The translations under genes were made by a program, and so were the position numbers. A stretch of DNA of 64,000 nucleotides from Aquipseudomonas alcaligenes MRY13-0052 (GTDB taxonomy: Bacteria; Pseudomonadota; Gammaproteobacteria; Pseudomonadales; Pseudomonadaceae), in assembly GCA_000474255.1 (NCBI GenBank), contig BATO01000030.1:1-64000 (forward strand), in the 5' to 3' direction. A model generated the notes under the pieces. The model did not search any database, was not told where the DNA came from, and was given only the letters and a program-made list of their open reading frames with translations. Below are positions 28,594-37,823 of this stretch, one piece after another (position 1 is the stretch's first letter; every line of letters begins with the position of its first letter).

Positions 28594-30129
28594 ATGAGCG
28601 AGAACGCAGCAGCCAGCTTCACCCCGCCGAACCTGGTGCTGGCCACCATCGGCCTGTCGCTGGCGACCTTCATGCAGGTGCTCGACACCACGATCGCCAA
28701 CGTCGCCCTGCCGACCATCGCCGGCAACCTGGGGGTGAGTTCGGAGCAGGGCACCTGGGTGATCACCTCCTTCGCGGTGAGCAACGCCATCGCCCTGCCG
28801 CTGACCGGCTGGATGAGCCGGCGGGTGGGCGAGGTGCGCCTGTTCATCGGCGCCACGCTGCTGTTCATGCTGGCGTCCTTCCTCTGCGGCGTGGCCCAGT
28901 CGATGAACAGCCTGGTGGGCTTCCGCGCCCTCCAGGGCTTCGTCGCCGGGCCGCTGTACCCCATCACCCAGACCCTGCTGCTGTCGATCTACCCACCGGC
29001 GAAGCGGGGCATGGCCCTGGCGTTGCTGGCGATGGTCACGGTGGTGGCGCCCATTGCCGGGCCCATTCTCGGTGGCTGGATCACCGACGACTTCAGCTGG
29101 CCGTGGATCTTCTTCATCAACCTGCCCATCGGCCTGTTCGCCGCCTTCGTGGTCTACCAGCAGCTGCGCAAGCGGCCGGTTACGCTCAAGCGCGAGCCCA
29201 TGGACTGGATGGGCCTGGCGACCTTGGTGATCGGCGTCGGCGCGTTGCAGATCGTGCTCGACAAGGGCAACGACCTGGACTGGTTCGAATCGAACTTCAT
29301 CATCGGTGGCACGGTGATCGCGGTCATCGCCCTGGCGGTGTTCATCATCTGGGAGTTCACCGACCGCCACCCCATCGTCAACCTGCGGCTGTTCCGCCAC
29401 CGCAACTTCACCGCCGGTACCGTGGCGCTGGTGGGCGGCTACGCGGCCTTCTTCGGCATCAACCTACTGTTGCCGCAGTGGCTGCAGACCCAGCTCGGCT
29501 ACACCGCGACCTGGGCCGGCCTGGCGGCGGCGCCCATCGGCCTGCTGCCTGTGATCATGTCGCCCTTCGTGGGGCGTTACGCGCAGAACTTCGACCTGCG
29601 CGTGCTGGCCAGCCTGGCGTTCTTCGCCATCGGTGCCAGTTGCTTCATGCGGGCGTCCTTCACCACCGAGGTGGACTACCTGCACATCGCCCTGGTGCAG
29701 CTGTTCATGGGCTTCGGTGTGGCGCTGTTCTTCATGCCGATCCTCAGCATCCTGCTCTCGGACCTGCCGCAGAACGAAATCGCCGACGGCTCCGGCCTGG
29801 CCACCTTCCTGCGGACCCTGGGCGGCAGCTTCGCGGCCTCGCTCACCACCTGGATCTGGATACGCCGCGCCGACCAGCACCATGCCTACCTCACCGAGCA
29901 CATCAGCGCCTACGAGCCCGGTACCCGCGAGGCGCTGGAGCAGATGGGCGGCATGAGCCAGCAGAACGCAGCGTCCCTGGACCACATCGTCACCGGGCAG
30001 GCGTACATGATGTCGACCATCGACTACTTCACGATGATCGGCTGGGTCTGCATGGGGTTGATCCTGCTCATCTGGCTGGCCAAGCCACCCTTCGGCGCCA
30101 AGCCCGGTGCGGCGGCCAACGCCCACTGA
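28594..30129 (+). CDS. emrB: DHA2-family multidrug MFS transporter (EmrB-type)
   Basis: A 511-residue proton-driven drug exporter with 14 predicted TM segments. DHA2 signatures include LDTTIANVALPTIAGNLGVSSEQGTWVITSF in TM1-2 and the motif C region GPILGGWITDDFSWPWIFFINLP. It starts 10 bases after emrA. With EmrA and the outer-membrane factor it should expel hydrophobic toxins directly outside the cell. Confidence 0.95.
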   Translation: MSENAAASFTPPNLVLATIGLSLATFMQVLDTTIANVALPTIAGNLGVSSEQGTWVITSFAVSNAIALPLTGWMSRRVGEVRLFIGATLLFMLASFLCGVAQSMNSLVGFRALQGFVAGPLYPITQTLLLSIYPPAKRGMALALLAMVTVVAPIAGPILGGWITDDFSWPWIFFINLPIGLFAAFVVYQQLRKRPVTLKREPMDWMGLATLVIGVGALQIVLDKGNDLDWFESNFIIGGTVIAVIALAVFIIWEFTDRHPIVNLRLFRHRNFTAGTVALVGGYAAFFGINLLLPQWLQTQLGYTATWAGLAAAPIGLLPVIMSPFVGRYAQNFDLRVLASLAFFAIGASCFMRASFTTEVDYLHIALVQLFMGFGVALFFMPILSILLSDLPQNEIADGSGLATFLRTLGGSFAASLTTWIWIRRADQHHAYLTEHISAYEPGTREALEQMGGMSQQNAASLDHIVTGQAYMMSTIDYFTMIGWVCMGLILLIWLAKPPFGAKPGAAANAH

Positions 30130-30140
30130 GGCAATGCGCA

Positions 30141-30180
30141 CAGGGTAGATTGGCGCTAAGCGTAACGAGGCCCAACACGA
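30141..30180. repeat. Intergenic palindromic repeat unit
   Basis: A degenerate element containing GGGTAGATTGGCGCTAAG and CGTAACGAGGCCCAACAC, resembling the widely scattered pseudomonad intergenic repeats of the form GGGTTGAGCGC...GCGAAACCCAAC. It lies between the emrB stop and its terminator. Confidence 0.5.
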
Positions 30181-30181
30181 C

Positions 30182-30215
30182 GAAGCCCGATGCACCCGCA
30201 TCGGGCTTCTTTTTT
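30182..30215 (+). terminator. Terminator of the efflux operon
   Basis: GAAGCCCGATGC-ACCC-GCATCGGGCTTC is a perfect 12-bp stem running into a long T-tract. It is a strong rho-independent terminator for the marR-emrB operon. Confidence 0.93.
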
Positions 30216-30271
30216 GCGGAGGGGAGAGGGCGGGGGAAGAAAGGAAAGGGGCCGGCTTTTTCGCAGGCAAT

Positions 30272-30300
30272 AAAAAACCCGCCTATAAGGCGGGTTTTTT
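30272..30300. terminator. Terminator downstream of tRNA-Pro
   Basis: AAAAAACCCGCCT-ATA-AGGCGGGTTTTTT is fully symmetrical. On the minus strand it begins 7 bases beyond the tRNA CCA end, so it terminates the tRNA transcript. It would also stop plus-strand read-through. Confidence 0.92.
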
Positions 30301-30307
30301 CGGGATA

Positions 30308-30384
30308 TGGTCGGAGCGACTGGATTCGAACCAGCGACCTTCTCGTCCCGAACGAGACGCGCTACCAAGCTGCGCTACGCTCCG
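30308..30384 (-). tRNA. tRNA-Pro (anticodon CGG)
   Basis: The minus strand folds as a 77-base cloverleaf: acceptor CGGAGCG pairing with CGCTCCG, D-arm GCGCAGCTTGGTAGCGC, anticodon stem TCTCG/CGAGA around loop TTCGGGA (anticodon CGG), T-arm CTGGTTCGAATCCAG and an encoded CCA end. It reads proline CCG codons. No integrase or attachment duplication is visible on either side. Confidence 0.97.
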
Positions 30385-30398
30385 TGGAATGAGCGCGC

Positions 30399-30426
30399 AT
30401 TCTACAGAAAACTTTTTGGTCGACAA
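30399..30426 (-). promoter_or_regulatory. Promoter of tRNA-Pro
   Basis: On the minus strand TTGTCG (30421-30426) and TAGAAT (30399-30404) are 16 bases apart, placing the transcription start a few bases before the tRNA 5' end. Confidence 0.65.
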
Positions 30427-30509
30427 GGGGTTAGCTGAAATTTTTTTACCGGGGCAGGGCTGCCGCGGCGTTCGGGGGTATTGCCCTGTTGCAGGGGGCG
30501 GACAAAACG

Positions 30510-30541
30510 AAGCCCGCCTCGGGTGACCCCGCGACGGGCTT
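30510..30541 (-). terminator. Terminator of the small lipoprotein gene
   Basis: AAGCCCG (30510-30516) pairs with CGGGCTT (30535-30541). On the minus strand it is followed by CGTTTTG, giving a terminator about 35 bases after the lipoprotein stop. Confidence 0.7.
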
Positions 30542-30574
30542 GTTCAGGCGACCGGGAAGGTCGCCGGATAAGGC

Positions 30575-30796
30575 TCAGAGTTCCTTGATGGTGCGAACCT
30601 GGTCCTTGTTGACCTTGGCGCGCTTGCCATCGAGTTGCTCGAACTCGTAGAAGCCGGAGTCATCGTCGTAATCGGGCTTGTCCACGGCCTGAATCTCGCG
30701 GCCGTCGTTCAGGGTGATCACGGTGGGGGACGAGCAGCCGGCCAGGGTAACCAGGCCGAGCGCGAGTACGAATGCGGGAATGATCCGCTGGTTCAT
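30575..30796 (-). CDS. YgdI/YgdR-type small lipoprotein
   Basis: A 73-residue lipoprotein. The signal sequence ends in lipobox LAGC (MNQRIIPAFVLALGLVTLAGC). The mature part is an SH3-like domain (VITLNDGREIQAVDKPDYDDDSGFYEFEQLDGKRAKVNKDQV) of the DUF903/YgdI type. The function is unknown. GGAG lies upstream of the ATG, and the gene is followed by its own terminator. Confidence 0.92.
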   Translation of the reverse strand: MNQRIIPAFVLALGLVTLAGCSSPTVITLNDGREIQAVDKPDYDDDSGFYEFEQLDGKRAKVNKDQVRTIKEL

Positions 30797-30880
30797 CTTC
30801 CATCTCCTTGATGAATGAACGGGAGGTTCTCGGGCTCTGACGGAAAACCAGCCGGCAAAGTTCCGGAAGCCCGCTGGATT

Positions 30881-31468
30881 TCATCCCGATCCGCGCGGGT
30901 TCTCCAGCAGATCCGGCGTATTCAGGTTGGCCAGGCGCGGGTCGCCCACCGGGCATTCCACGGCGATCGGGTCGAGGGTGCGGAGGATGCGTTGCGGGCT
31001 GCGCTCACCGGCCTGCCAGGCCTGTTCGATCTGCGGCAAAAGGGTGCGCGGCAGCACGCTGAACAGCGGCTCCCAGTAACCGCCCTGGTGCAGCATCACC
31101 GGCCGCTCGCCGGCTTCGCGCAGCAGTGAGTCGAGCAGGGGGGCGTCCACCAGCGGCGCGTCGCAGGGCAACACCAGCAGGTGGTCGTGGCGCGCGGCGG
31201 CCAGCCCGGCTCGGATGCCGGCCAGTGGGCCCGGGTAATCGGGGCTGTCGTCCGTCACCAGTTGGTCCGCCCATTGCGCGTAGCGCTCGGCGTTGCGGTT
31301 GCAGGAAATGATCAGGTCATCGGTGCGTGCGCGGGTGGCGGCATGCAGCCAGACGATCAGCGGCTGGCCGCGCCATTCCACCAGGCCCTTGTCGCGGCCG
31401 CCCAGGCGCTGGCCGCGGCCGCCGGCGAGCAGCAGAACGGAGCAGGGAAGGGGGGCGTTGCCGGGCAT
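30881..31468 (-). CDS. mobA: Molybdenum cofactor guanylyltransferase
   Basis: Transfers GMP from GTP to molybdopterin to form the guanine dinucleotide cofactor. At 195 residues it has the nucleotide-binding signature [25 protein letters not shown] and the metal-binding PCDAPLVD. The start at 31468 gives the short N-terminus typical of the family. It diverges from moaB across 71 bases. Confidence 0.94.
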   Translation of the reverse strand: MPGNAPLPCSVLLLAGGRGQRLGGRDKGLVEWRGQPLIVWLHAATRARTDDLIISCNRNAERYAQWADQLVTDDSPDYPGPLAGIRAGLAAARHDHLLVLPCDAPLVDAPLLDSLLREAGERPVMLHQGGYWEPLFSVLPRTLLPQIEQAWQAGERSPQRILRTLDPIAVECPVGDPRLANLNTPDLLENPRGSG

Positions 31469-31539
31469 GGGCGGGCTCTCGGGAGGGGCGGCGCTGTGAT
31501 ATAACACCGGCCATTCTGTCCTACAACTGGAAGCCTGCC

Positions 31540-32079
31540 ATGAACCACAAGGCCGAGGCGGTATTCGTGCCCCTGAACATCGCCGTTCTCACCGTCAGCG
31601 ACACCCGCAGCCTGGAGACCGACACCTCCGGCCAGCTCTTCGTCGACCGCCTCACCGCTGCCGGGCACAAGCTCGCCGCCCGCGTGCTGCTGAGGGACGA
31701 CCTCTACAAGATCCGCGCCCAGGTGGCGACCTGGATCGCCGAGGACGCGGTGCAGGTGGTGCTGATCACCGGCGGCACCGGCTTCACCGGGCGCGACAGC
31801 ACCCCCGAGGCCATCGCCTGCCTGCTGGACAAGCAGGTGGACGGCTTCGGCGAGTACTTCCGGCAGATTTCCGTGGCCGATATCGGCACTTCCACCATGC
31901 AGTCCCGCGCCCTGGCCGGCCTTTCCAACGGCACCCTGGTGTGCAGCCTGCCGGGCTCCACCAACGCCTGCCGCACCGCCTGGGACGGCATCCTCGCCGA
32001 GCAACTGGACAACCGTCATCGCCCCTGCAACTTCGTGCCGCACCTGACCCGCGCCGACGCCTGCGAGAGCCGCGGGTGA
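31540..32079 (+). CDS. moaB: Molybdenum cofactor biosynthesis protein B
   Basis: A 179-residue MPT-adenylyltransferase-fold protein with the signature [20 protein letters not shown]. MoaB/Mog proteins adenylylate molybdopterin before molybdate insertion. It begins at the [24 protein letters not shown]. Its stop overlaps the GTG start of moeA by 4 bases, so the two proteins are translationally coupled. Confidence 0.94.
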   Translation: MNHKAEAVFVPLNIAVLTVSDTRSLETDTSGQLFVDRLTAAGHKLAARVLLRDDLYKIRAQVATWIAEDAVQVVLITGGTGFTGRDSTPEAIACLLDKQVDGFGEYFRQISVADIGTSTMQSRALAGLSNGTLVCSLPGSTNACRTAWDGILAEQLDNRHRPCNFVPHLTRADACESRG

Positions 32080-33290
32080 GCTGCTGCGACAACCCCGGCC
32101 TGATGCCGGTGGAAGACGCCCTGGCCCGGCTGCTGAAGCTGGCCGGGGAGGCCGCCATCCGCGAGCAGGAAGAGGTCGCCTTGGCCGATGCCGATGGCCG
32201 CGTGCTGGCCGAACCCCTGGTGGCCGGCCTCGACCTGCCGCCCTGGGACAACAGTGCGATGGATGGCTACGCCCTGCGCCTGGCCGACTGGAACGGCGAG
32301 CCGCTGGTGGTCAGCCAGCGCATCCAGGCGGGCAGCGCCCCGGGTCCGCTGCAGCCGGGCACCTGTGCACGCATCTTCACTGGCGCACCGCTGCCCGAAG
32401 GCGCGGACACGGTGGAGATGCAGGAAAACGCCGAGGTGCTGGACGACGGCCGCGTGCGCTTCATCGAGCCCATGAGTGCCAGGCAGAACGTGCGCCCCAA
32501 AGGCCAGGAAACCCGCAGCGGCGAAACCGTGCTGGATGCCGGCACCCTGCTGGGCCCCATCGAAATGGGCCTGGCCGCCACCCTCGGCGCCGCGCGCCTG
32601 CAGGTGCGCCGCCGGCCCCGCGTGGCGGTGCTCTCCACCGGTGATGAACTGGTTGCGCCGGGCCAGCCGCTCGGCCCGGGGCAGATCTACAACAGCAACC
32701 GCACCCTGCTGATCGCCTGGCTGCGCCGCCTGGGTTGCGAGGTGGTGGATGGCGGCATCCTCGCCGACGACCTGGAACTGACCCGCAAGGCCCTGGGCGA
32801 GCTGACCGGCGTCGACCTGATCCTCTCCACCGGTGGCGTCTCCGTCGGCGAGGCGGACTTCCTCGGCATGGCCCTGCGCGAGGCCGGCGAACTGGCGCTG
32901 TGGAAACTGGCGATCAAGCCGGGCAAGCCGCTCACCTTTGGCCACTTCCAGGGCGTGCCGGTGATCGGCCTGCCGGGTAACCCGGCCTCCACCCTGGTGA
33001 CCTTCGGCCTGCTCACCCGGCCCTACCTACTGCGCCGCCTCGGCGTGGACAAGGTCGCGCCCCTGGGCTTCCCGGTACCGGCCGGCTTCACCTGGAGCAA
33101 ACCGGGCAACCGCCGCGAGTACCTGCGCGCCCGCCTCGAAAACGGCCGCGCGGTGATCTACCGCAACCAGAGTTCCGGTGTGCTGCGCAGCGCCGCCTGG
33201 GCCGAAGGCCTGGTGGAGGTGCTGGAAGGCACCACCCTGGCCGAAGGCGACAGCCTGCGCTTCATCCCGCTGAGCGAACTGCACGCCTGA
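32076..33290 (+). CDS. moeA: Molybdopterin molybdenumtransferase
   Basis: A 404-residue protein that inserts molybdate into adenylylated molybdopterin. Visible signatures are PPWDNSAMDGYAL, FTGAPLPEGADTVEMQEN, LSTGDELVAPGQPLGPGQIYNSN, LSTGGVSVGEADF and KPGKPLTFG with GLPGNPAST. The GTG at 32076, overlapping the moaB stop as GTGA, is preferred; an ATG at 32103 is the alternative. The cysteine pair in the N-terminal [10 protein letters not shown] is unusual but typical of the pseudomonad form from memory. Confidence 0.94.
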   Translation: MSCCDNPGLMPVEDALARLLKLAGEAAIREQEEVALADADGRVLAEPLVAGLDLPPWDNSAMDGYALRLADWNGEPLVVSQRIQAGSAPGPLQPGTCARIFTGAPLPEGADTVEMQENAEVLDDGRVRFIEPMSARQNVRPKGQETRSGETVLDAGTLLGPIEMGLAATLGAARLQVRRRPRVAVLSTGDELVAPGQPLGPGQIYNSNRTLLIAWLRRLGCEVVDGGILADDLELTRKALGELTGVDLILSTGGVSVGEADFLGMALREAGELALWKLAIKPGKPLTFGHFQGVPVIGLPGNPASTLVTFGLLTRPYLLRRLGVDKVAPLGFPVPAGFTWSKPGNRREYLRARLENGRAVIYRNQSSGVLRSAAWAEGLVEVLEGTTLAEGDSLRFIPLSELHA

Positions 33291-33294
33291 ACCC

Positions 33295-33441
33295 TGCAAC
33301 CCGGGCTTCGGTCCGGGTTGCAAGCGGGGTCCCAGGCTGAAGCCTGGGCTACATCAGCAGGTGTGTTGTCTTGCGTTGTTCCAAGCGTAGGTCGGGTGCA
33401 ACCCGACAGCTCAACTCGACACCCTCGCGGGTTTCACCCGC
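33295..33441. repeat. Cluster of four palindromic repeat units
   Basis: Four consecutive perfect hairpins follow the moeA stop: TGCAACCCGG/CCGGGTTGCA (33295-33322), CCCAGGCT/AGCCTGGG (33331-33348), GTCGGGT/ACCCGAC (33391-33407) and GCGGGT/ACCCGC (33427-33441). They resemble the common pseudomonad REP-like intergenic elements. The first may also terminate moeA, although it lacks a T-tract. They fill most of the gap before the AraC gene. Confidence 0.65.
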
Positions 33442-33476
33442 CCTACACACTGACCGGTGAACATGTCGGATGCGGC

Positions 33477-34499
33477 TTAGCCCTGCCGCTTGGCATCGCG
33501 GTATTCCCCCGGCGTCTGCCCGGTCCAGGTCTTGAAGCTGCGGTGGAAGGAGCGTGACTCGGTGAAGCCGAGGTAGCTGGCGATGTCCTGGATGGCCAGG
33601 TCGCTGCGCAGCAGGTAGTGCTCGGCCAGTTCCTGGCGCAGTTCGTCGAGGATCTGCTGGTAGCTGGTGCCGGCCTGCTGCAGGTGGCGCTGCAGGGTGC
33701 GCACCGTCATGTGGAATTTCTCCGCGACCCGTTCCTTGCGTGGCAGGCCATCCTTGAGCAGCAGGCGCAGGGCGTTCTTCACCCGTTGCGGCAGGGGTTC
33801 GTCCTGGTCCAGCCCGGCCATCAGCGCCAGGGCGTGTTCCTCGAGGGTGCGCAGCAGGTTGGCGTCGGCCTGGCGCAGGGGCACGCCGAGGTACTCCATG
33901 GGCACCAGCAGGGCGTTGCAGGCCTGGTCGAAGCGGATCGGGCAGCCGAAGACTTCTTCGTAGTCCTCCAGGCGGGTGCCGGCGGGCTGGGCGTGTTCGA
34001 ACCAGACCTCGCGGGGCGAGCGCTCCATGTCGGCGATCCAGCGGGCGTAGAGCAGCCAGGAGGCGAGCACGTTCTCCACCATGTGGCGGCGGATCTCCGG
34101 AGCTTCGTGGCGGCAGTTCCAGATCAGGCGGATGTGGTCGCCCGCGGCTTCCATGCGGCTGGTGCCCATGTCGCCCACCAGTTTTTCGTACGGGACGATG
34201 CGGCTCATGGCCTCGCCCAGGGTGGCGCAGTTCATGGTGATGTAGCCGAGCACGCTCCACGAGCCCGGCTGCACGAAGCGCGCGGAATGCAGGCCGAACA
34301 AGGGGTCGTCGGAGACCGCCATCAGGTGCTGCAGCAGGCGTTCATGGGCTTCGCTGGGCATGCGCTTGCCGTTGTCGGCCAGTTCCTCGGCGCGGATGCC
34401 TGCAGCGTCGAGCGCAGCGGCCACGTCCAGGCCGAGGTGCTCGGCATGGCGCAGGTACTTTAGCAGGGCGGGGACGGAGGTATAGCCGAGGGAATCCAT
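33477..34499 (-). CDS. AraC-family regulator (arabinose-binding-domain type)
   Basis: A 340-residue regulator of the type with an N-terminal Arabinose_bd-like domain (PALLKYLRHAEHLGLDVAAALDAAGI...), like OruR/ArgR-group proteins. The C-terminal double helix-turn-helix is MTVRTLQRHLQQAGTSYQQILDELRQELAEHYL followed by SDLAIQDIASYLGFTESRSFHRSFKTWTGQTPGEYR. The start at 34499 is preferred over the longer in-frame one because the MDSLGYTSVPALLKYL opening matches the family. It diverges from the flavoprotein-GlpD-kinase operon and probably controls it. Confidence 0.92.
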   Translation of the reverse strand: MDSLGYTSVPALLKYLRHAEHLGLDVAAALDAAGIRAEELADNGKRMPSEAHERLLQHLMAVSDDPLFGLHSARFVQPGSWSVLGYITMNCATLGEAMSRIVPYEKLVGDMGTSRMEAAGDHIRLIWNCRHEAPEIRRHMVENVLASWLLYARWIADMERSPREVWFEHAQPAGTRLEDYEEVFGCPIRFDQACNALLVPMEYLGVPLRQADANLLRTLEEHALALMAGLDQDEPLPQRVKNALRLLLKDGLPRKERVAEKFHMTVRTLQRHLQQAGTSYQQILDELRQELAEHYLLRSDLAIQDIASYLGFTESRSFHRSFKTWTGQTPGEYRDAKRQG

Positions 34500-34538
34500 G
34501 GTTTCTTCTTGTTCTGAAATGTCTTGATTGGCGATAGC

Positions 34539-34559
34539 CACTGTCCCGATCCGACAGTG
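34539..34559. promoter_or_regulatory. Inverted repeat in the AraC/flavoprotein promoter region
   Basis: CACTGTC-CCGATCC-GACAGTG is a perfect 7+7 inverted repeat in the 132-base divergent gap. It is a candidate operator for the adjacent AraC-type protein, though AraC proteins more often bind direct repeats. Confidence 0.5.
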
Positions 34560-34631
34560 ACGCCCTTGCGCGGCTGGCTAGTATAGGCACCCATTGAAAG
34601 CCTCCGAAACAACTCGAACAAGGAGAAGGGC

Positions 34632-36227
34632 ATGCGACGCTGGAACGGCTGGGGTGAAGAGTCGACCGTGGTGGAACTGCCGGCCAATGGCACGGATTTT
34701 CTGGCCCAGCGCGTCGGCGCCGGGCAGCGCCTGGATGACGCCACCCTCGCGCAGGTGCTGGCGCAGGTCCCGGCTTCGCGCCTGCCGCCCCATGTGCTGG
34801 TCAGCCAGGACGCCGAGGAGCGCGTGCGCCACGCCCGTGGCCAGAGCCTGCCTGATTGGCTGGCCATGCGTGAAGGCCGTTTCGAGGTGTTCCCCGACGG
34901 TGTCGCCTACCCCGAAACCGCCGAGGACATCCGCCAGCTGATGGCCTGGGCCCGGACCCATGACATCGTGCTCATCCCCTACGGCGGCGGCACCTCGGTG
35001 GCCGGCCACATCAACCCTCAGGCCGGCGAGCGGCCGGTGCTGACCCTGTCCCTCGAACGCATGAGCCGCCTGCTGGACCTGGACGAGCAAAGCCTGATCG
35101 CCACCTTCGGCCCCGGCGCCAACGGGCCGCAGGTGGAGAGCCAGCTGCGTGCCAAGGGCTACACCCTCGGCCACTTCCCGCAGTCCTGGGAGCTGTCGAC
35201 CATCGGTGGCTGGGTCGCCAGCCGTTCCAGCGGCCAGCAATCCCTGCGTTATGGCCGCATCGAGCAACTGTTCGCCGGCGGTACCCTGGAAACCTTCGAC
35301 GGCCCGCTGGAGCTGCCGACCTTCCCGGCCTCGGCCGCGGGGCCGGACCTGCGCGAAGTGGTGCTGGGCTCCGAAGGCCGCTTCGGGGTGATTTCCGAAG
35401 TGCGTGTGCGGGTCACCCGCCTGGCCGACCAGGAAAGCTTCTACGCCGTGTTCCTGCCCAGCTGGGAACAGGCCCTGGCGGGCATCCGTGCGTTGGCCCA
35501 GGCGCGGGTGCCGCTGTCGATGCTGCGCCTGTCCAACGCCATCGAGACCGAGACCCAGCTGGCCCTGGCCGGCCACCCCGAGCAGATCGCCCTGCTGGAG
35601 AAGTACCTGGCCTTCCGCGGTGCGCGCACTGGCAAGTGCATGCTGACCTTCGGCGTCACCGGCAACCGCCAGCAGAACGCCGTATCGCTGCGCCAGGCGA
35701 AGAAGCTGCTGAAGGGCTTCGGTGGCGTGTTCACCGGCACCCTGCTGGGCAAGAAGTGGGCGGAGAACCGCTTCCGCTTCCCCTACCTGCGCCATGGCCT
35801 GTGGGATGCCGGCTACGTGGTCGACACCCTGGAGACCGCCACCGACTGGATCAACGTCGACAACCTGCTGAACAAGGTGGAGGCCAGCCTGCGTGACGGC
35901 CTGGCGGAGGAGGGCGAGCGCGTTCACGTCTTCACCCACCTGTCCCACGTCTACGGCGAGGGCTCCAGCATCTACACCACCTACGTGTTCCGTCCGGGCG
36001 CCAGCTACGAGCAGGCCCTGCAGCGCTGGAGCCGCTTGAAGCGCGCGGCCAGCGAGGTGATCGCGCACAACCGCGGCACCATCAGCCACCAGCACGGCGT
36101 CGGTCGTGACCACGCACCCTGGCTGCCGGTGGAGAAGGGCGAGCGCGGCATGGCGGTGCTCAAGGCACTGGCCGGGCACTTCGACCCCGAGGGCCGCCTG
36201 GCCCCCGGCGTGCTGATCCAGGATTGA
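34632..36227 (+). CDS. FAD-binding oxidase, alkyl-DHAP-synthase-like
   Basis: A 531-residue flavoprotein of the vanillyl-alcohol-oxidase superfamily, closest in layout to alkyldihydroxyacetonephosphate synthase. The PCMH-type FAD domain has IPYGGGTSVAGHINPQ near residue 115 and SWELSTIGGWVASRSSGQQSLRYGRIE. The C-terminal cap carries FTHLSHVYGEGSSIY and HQHGVGRDHAPW, corresponding to the catalytic His-rich loop of the eukaryotic enzyme. Ether-bond formation from acyl-DHAP is one possibility; a 2-hydroxyacid or lipid-derived oxidase is another. AGGAG precedes the ATG. It is the first gene of a tight operon with a GlpD-like protein and a kinase. Confidence 0.85.
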   Translation: MRRWNGWGEESTVVELPANGTDFLAQRVGAGQRLDDATLAQVLAQVPASRLPPHVLVSQDAEERVRHARGQSLPDWLAMREGRFEVFPDGVAYPETAEDIRQLMAWARTHDIVLIPYGGGTSVAGHINPQAGERPVLTLSLERMSRLLDLDEQSLIATFGPGANGPQVESQLRAKGYTLGHFPQSWELSTIGGWVASRSSGQQSLRYGRIEQLFAGGTLETFDGPLELPTFPASAAGPDLREVVLGSEGRFGVISEVRVRVTRLADQESFYAVFLPSWEQALAGIRALAQARVPLSMLRLSNAIETETQLALAGHPEQIALLEKYLAFRGARTGKCMLTFGVTGNRQQNAVSLRQAKKLLKGFGGVFTGTLLGKKWAENRFRFPYLRHGLWDAGYVVDTLETATDWINVDNLLNKVEASLRDGLAEEGERVHVFTHLSHVYGEGSSIYTTYVFRPGASYEQALQRWSRLKRAASEVIAHNRGTISHQHGVGRDHAPWLPVEKGERGMAVLKALAGHFDPEGRLAPGVLIQD

Positions 36228-36229
36228 CC

Positions 36230-37807
36230 ATGCAGCCCTGGAACGCGGCCTGGCGCGAGCGCGCGCTGCCGGAGCTGGCGGCGCGGGACTGGGACCTGAT
36301 CGTCGTCGGCGGCGGCATCACCGGCGCCGGCATCCTCCGCGAGGCGGCCCGGCGTGGCTGGAAGTGCCTGCTGCTGGAGCAGCGCGACTTCGCCTGGGGC
36401 ACTTCCAGCCGCTCCTCGAAGATGGTCCACGGCGGCCTGCGCTATATCGCCAAGGGCCAGTTCGGCCTGACCCGTGACTCGGTACGCGAACGCCAACGCC
36501 TGCTGGCCGAGGCGCCGGGGCTGGTGGACCCGCTGAGCTTCGTCATGCCCCACCGTGGCGGCTTCCCCGGCCCCCGCGTGTTTGGCAGCCTGCTGGCGGT
36601 CTACGACGCCCTGGCCGGCAAGCGCAACCACCTCTATCACTCATTGCAGCAGCTGCGCTTCCTCACCCCGGGGCTGGACGAGGCGAAGCTGCAGGGCGGC
36701 ACCCAGTTCTTCGATGCGGTCACCGACGATGCACGCCTGGTGATGCGCGTGCTGGCCGAGGCCCGTCGCGATGGCGGCGAGGCGCTCAATGGCCTGCGCG
36801 TGGTGGAGCTGACCCGCGAGCAGGGCCAGGTGGTCGGCCTGGTGGCGGAAGACATCGAGAGCGGCCAGCGCTACGCCCTGCGCACCCGCGCCGTGGCCCA
36901 GGCCACCGGTGCCTGGGCCGATCGCCTGCGCCGCCGCGAGGGCAGCGAGCACATCCGCCCCCTGCGTGGCAGCCACCTTTTACTGCCGGGCTGGCGCCTG
37001 CCGCTGGCCCACGCCATCAGTTTCATGCACCCGGCCGATGGCCGCCCGGTGTTCGTCTTCCCCTGGGAAGGCGCGACCGTGGTCGGCACCACCGACCTCG
37101 ATCACCGCGACGAGCTGGACCTGGATGCCCGGATCAGCGCCGAGGAGGTGGACTACCTGCTGGCCGCCTGCCGCGAGCAGTTCCCCGCTGCCGTCATCGA
37201 GCGTGCGGACGTGCTCTCCACCTGGGCCGGCGTGCGCCCGGTGGTGAGCGACGGCGAGGCGTCGCTGAAGCCCTCGGACGAGAAGCGCGAGCATGCGCTG
37301 TGGATCGAGCCCGGCTGCGTGACCCTGGCCGGCGGCAAGCTGACCACCTTCCGCCTGCTGGCGCTGGAGGTGCTGCGCGCTTGCGCGGGCTTCAACGGCC
37401 GCACGGTGGATGATCTCGGCGCAGCGGTGTTCAAGCCGGCGCCGTTGGCGAGCCTGCCTGGCCTGGGCCCCTTGGCGCAGCGGCGCCTGGCGGGGCGGCA
37501 TGGCCCGGAGCTCGCCGCTGTCGCCCGTTTGATCGATGAACTGGGCAGCGAGCGCGTTGGCGCCACCGATACCCTCTGGGCCGAATTGGCCTGGGCGGCG
37601 GAAGCCGAGCTGGTGCTGCACCTGGACGACCTGCTGCTGCGACGCACCCGCCTGGGCCTGTTGTTGCCCGGTGGTGGTGCGGCGCTGATGCCGCGCATCC
37701 GCACGCTGTGCCAGGCCCGCCTGGGCTGGAGCGATGGGCGTTGGGAAGACGAGGAACGGGCCTATGCTGCGCTCTGGCAGCGCAGCTACAGCCTGCCCGC
37801 AGAATAA
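36230..37807 (+). CDS. FAD-dependent glycerol-3-phosphate dehydrogenase-like protein
   Basis: A 525-residue GlpD homologue expected to oxidise glycerol-3-phosphate or a related alcohol phosphate, feeding electrons to quinone. The FAD-binding motif is [21 protein letters not shown], followed by the family signature [15 protein letters not shown]. The dehydrogenase core includes [19 protein letters not shown] and [18 protein letters not shown]. It begins 2 bases after the flavoprotein stop. It is not next to glpFKR, so it is probably a paralogue of the housekeeping GlpD. Confidence 0.9.
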   Translation: MQPWNAAWRERALPELAARDWDLIVVGGGITGAGILREAARRGWKCLLLEQRDFAWGTSSRSSKMVHGGLRYIAKGQFGLTRDSVRERQRLLAEAPGLVDPLSFVMPHRGGFPGPRVFGSLLAVYDALAGKRNHLYHSLQQLRFLTPGLDEAKLQGGTQFFDAVTDDARLVMRVLAEARRDGGEALNGLRVVELTREQGQVVGLVAEDIESGQRYALRTRAVAQATGAWADRLRRREGSEHIRPLRGSHLLLPGWRLPLAHAISFMHPADGRPVFVFPWEGATVVGTTDLDHRDELDLDARISAEEVDYLLAACREQFPAAVIERADVLSTWAGVRPVVSDGEASLKPSDEKREHALWIEPGCVTLAGGKLTTFRLLALEVLRACAGFNGRTVDDLGAAVFKPAPLASLPGLGPLAQRRLAGRHGPELAAVARLIDELGSERVGATDTLWAELAWAAEAELVLHLDDLLLRRTRLGLLLPGGGAALMPRIRTLCQARLGWSDGRWEDEERAYAALWQRSYSLPAE

Positions 37808-37823
37808 GAACAAGGAATCCACC

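Noticed and set aside
30308-30384. tRNA-Pro as an integration site for a mobile element
   Set aside because: No integrase, no duplicated tRNA end and no change in gene character next to it.
31469-31539. Molybdenum-cofactor riboswitch before moaB
   Set aside because: The gap is only 71 bases and shows none of the extended stems expected.
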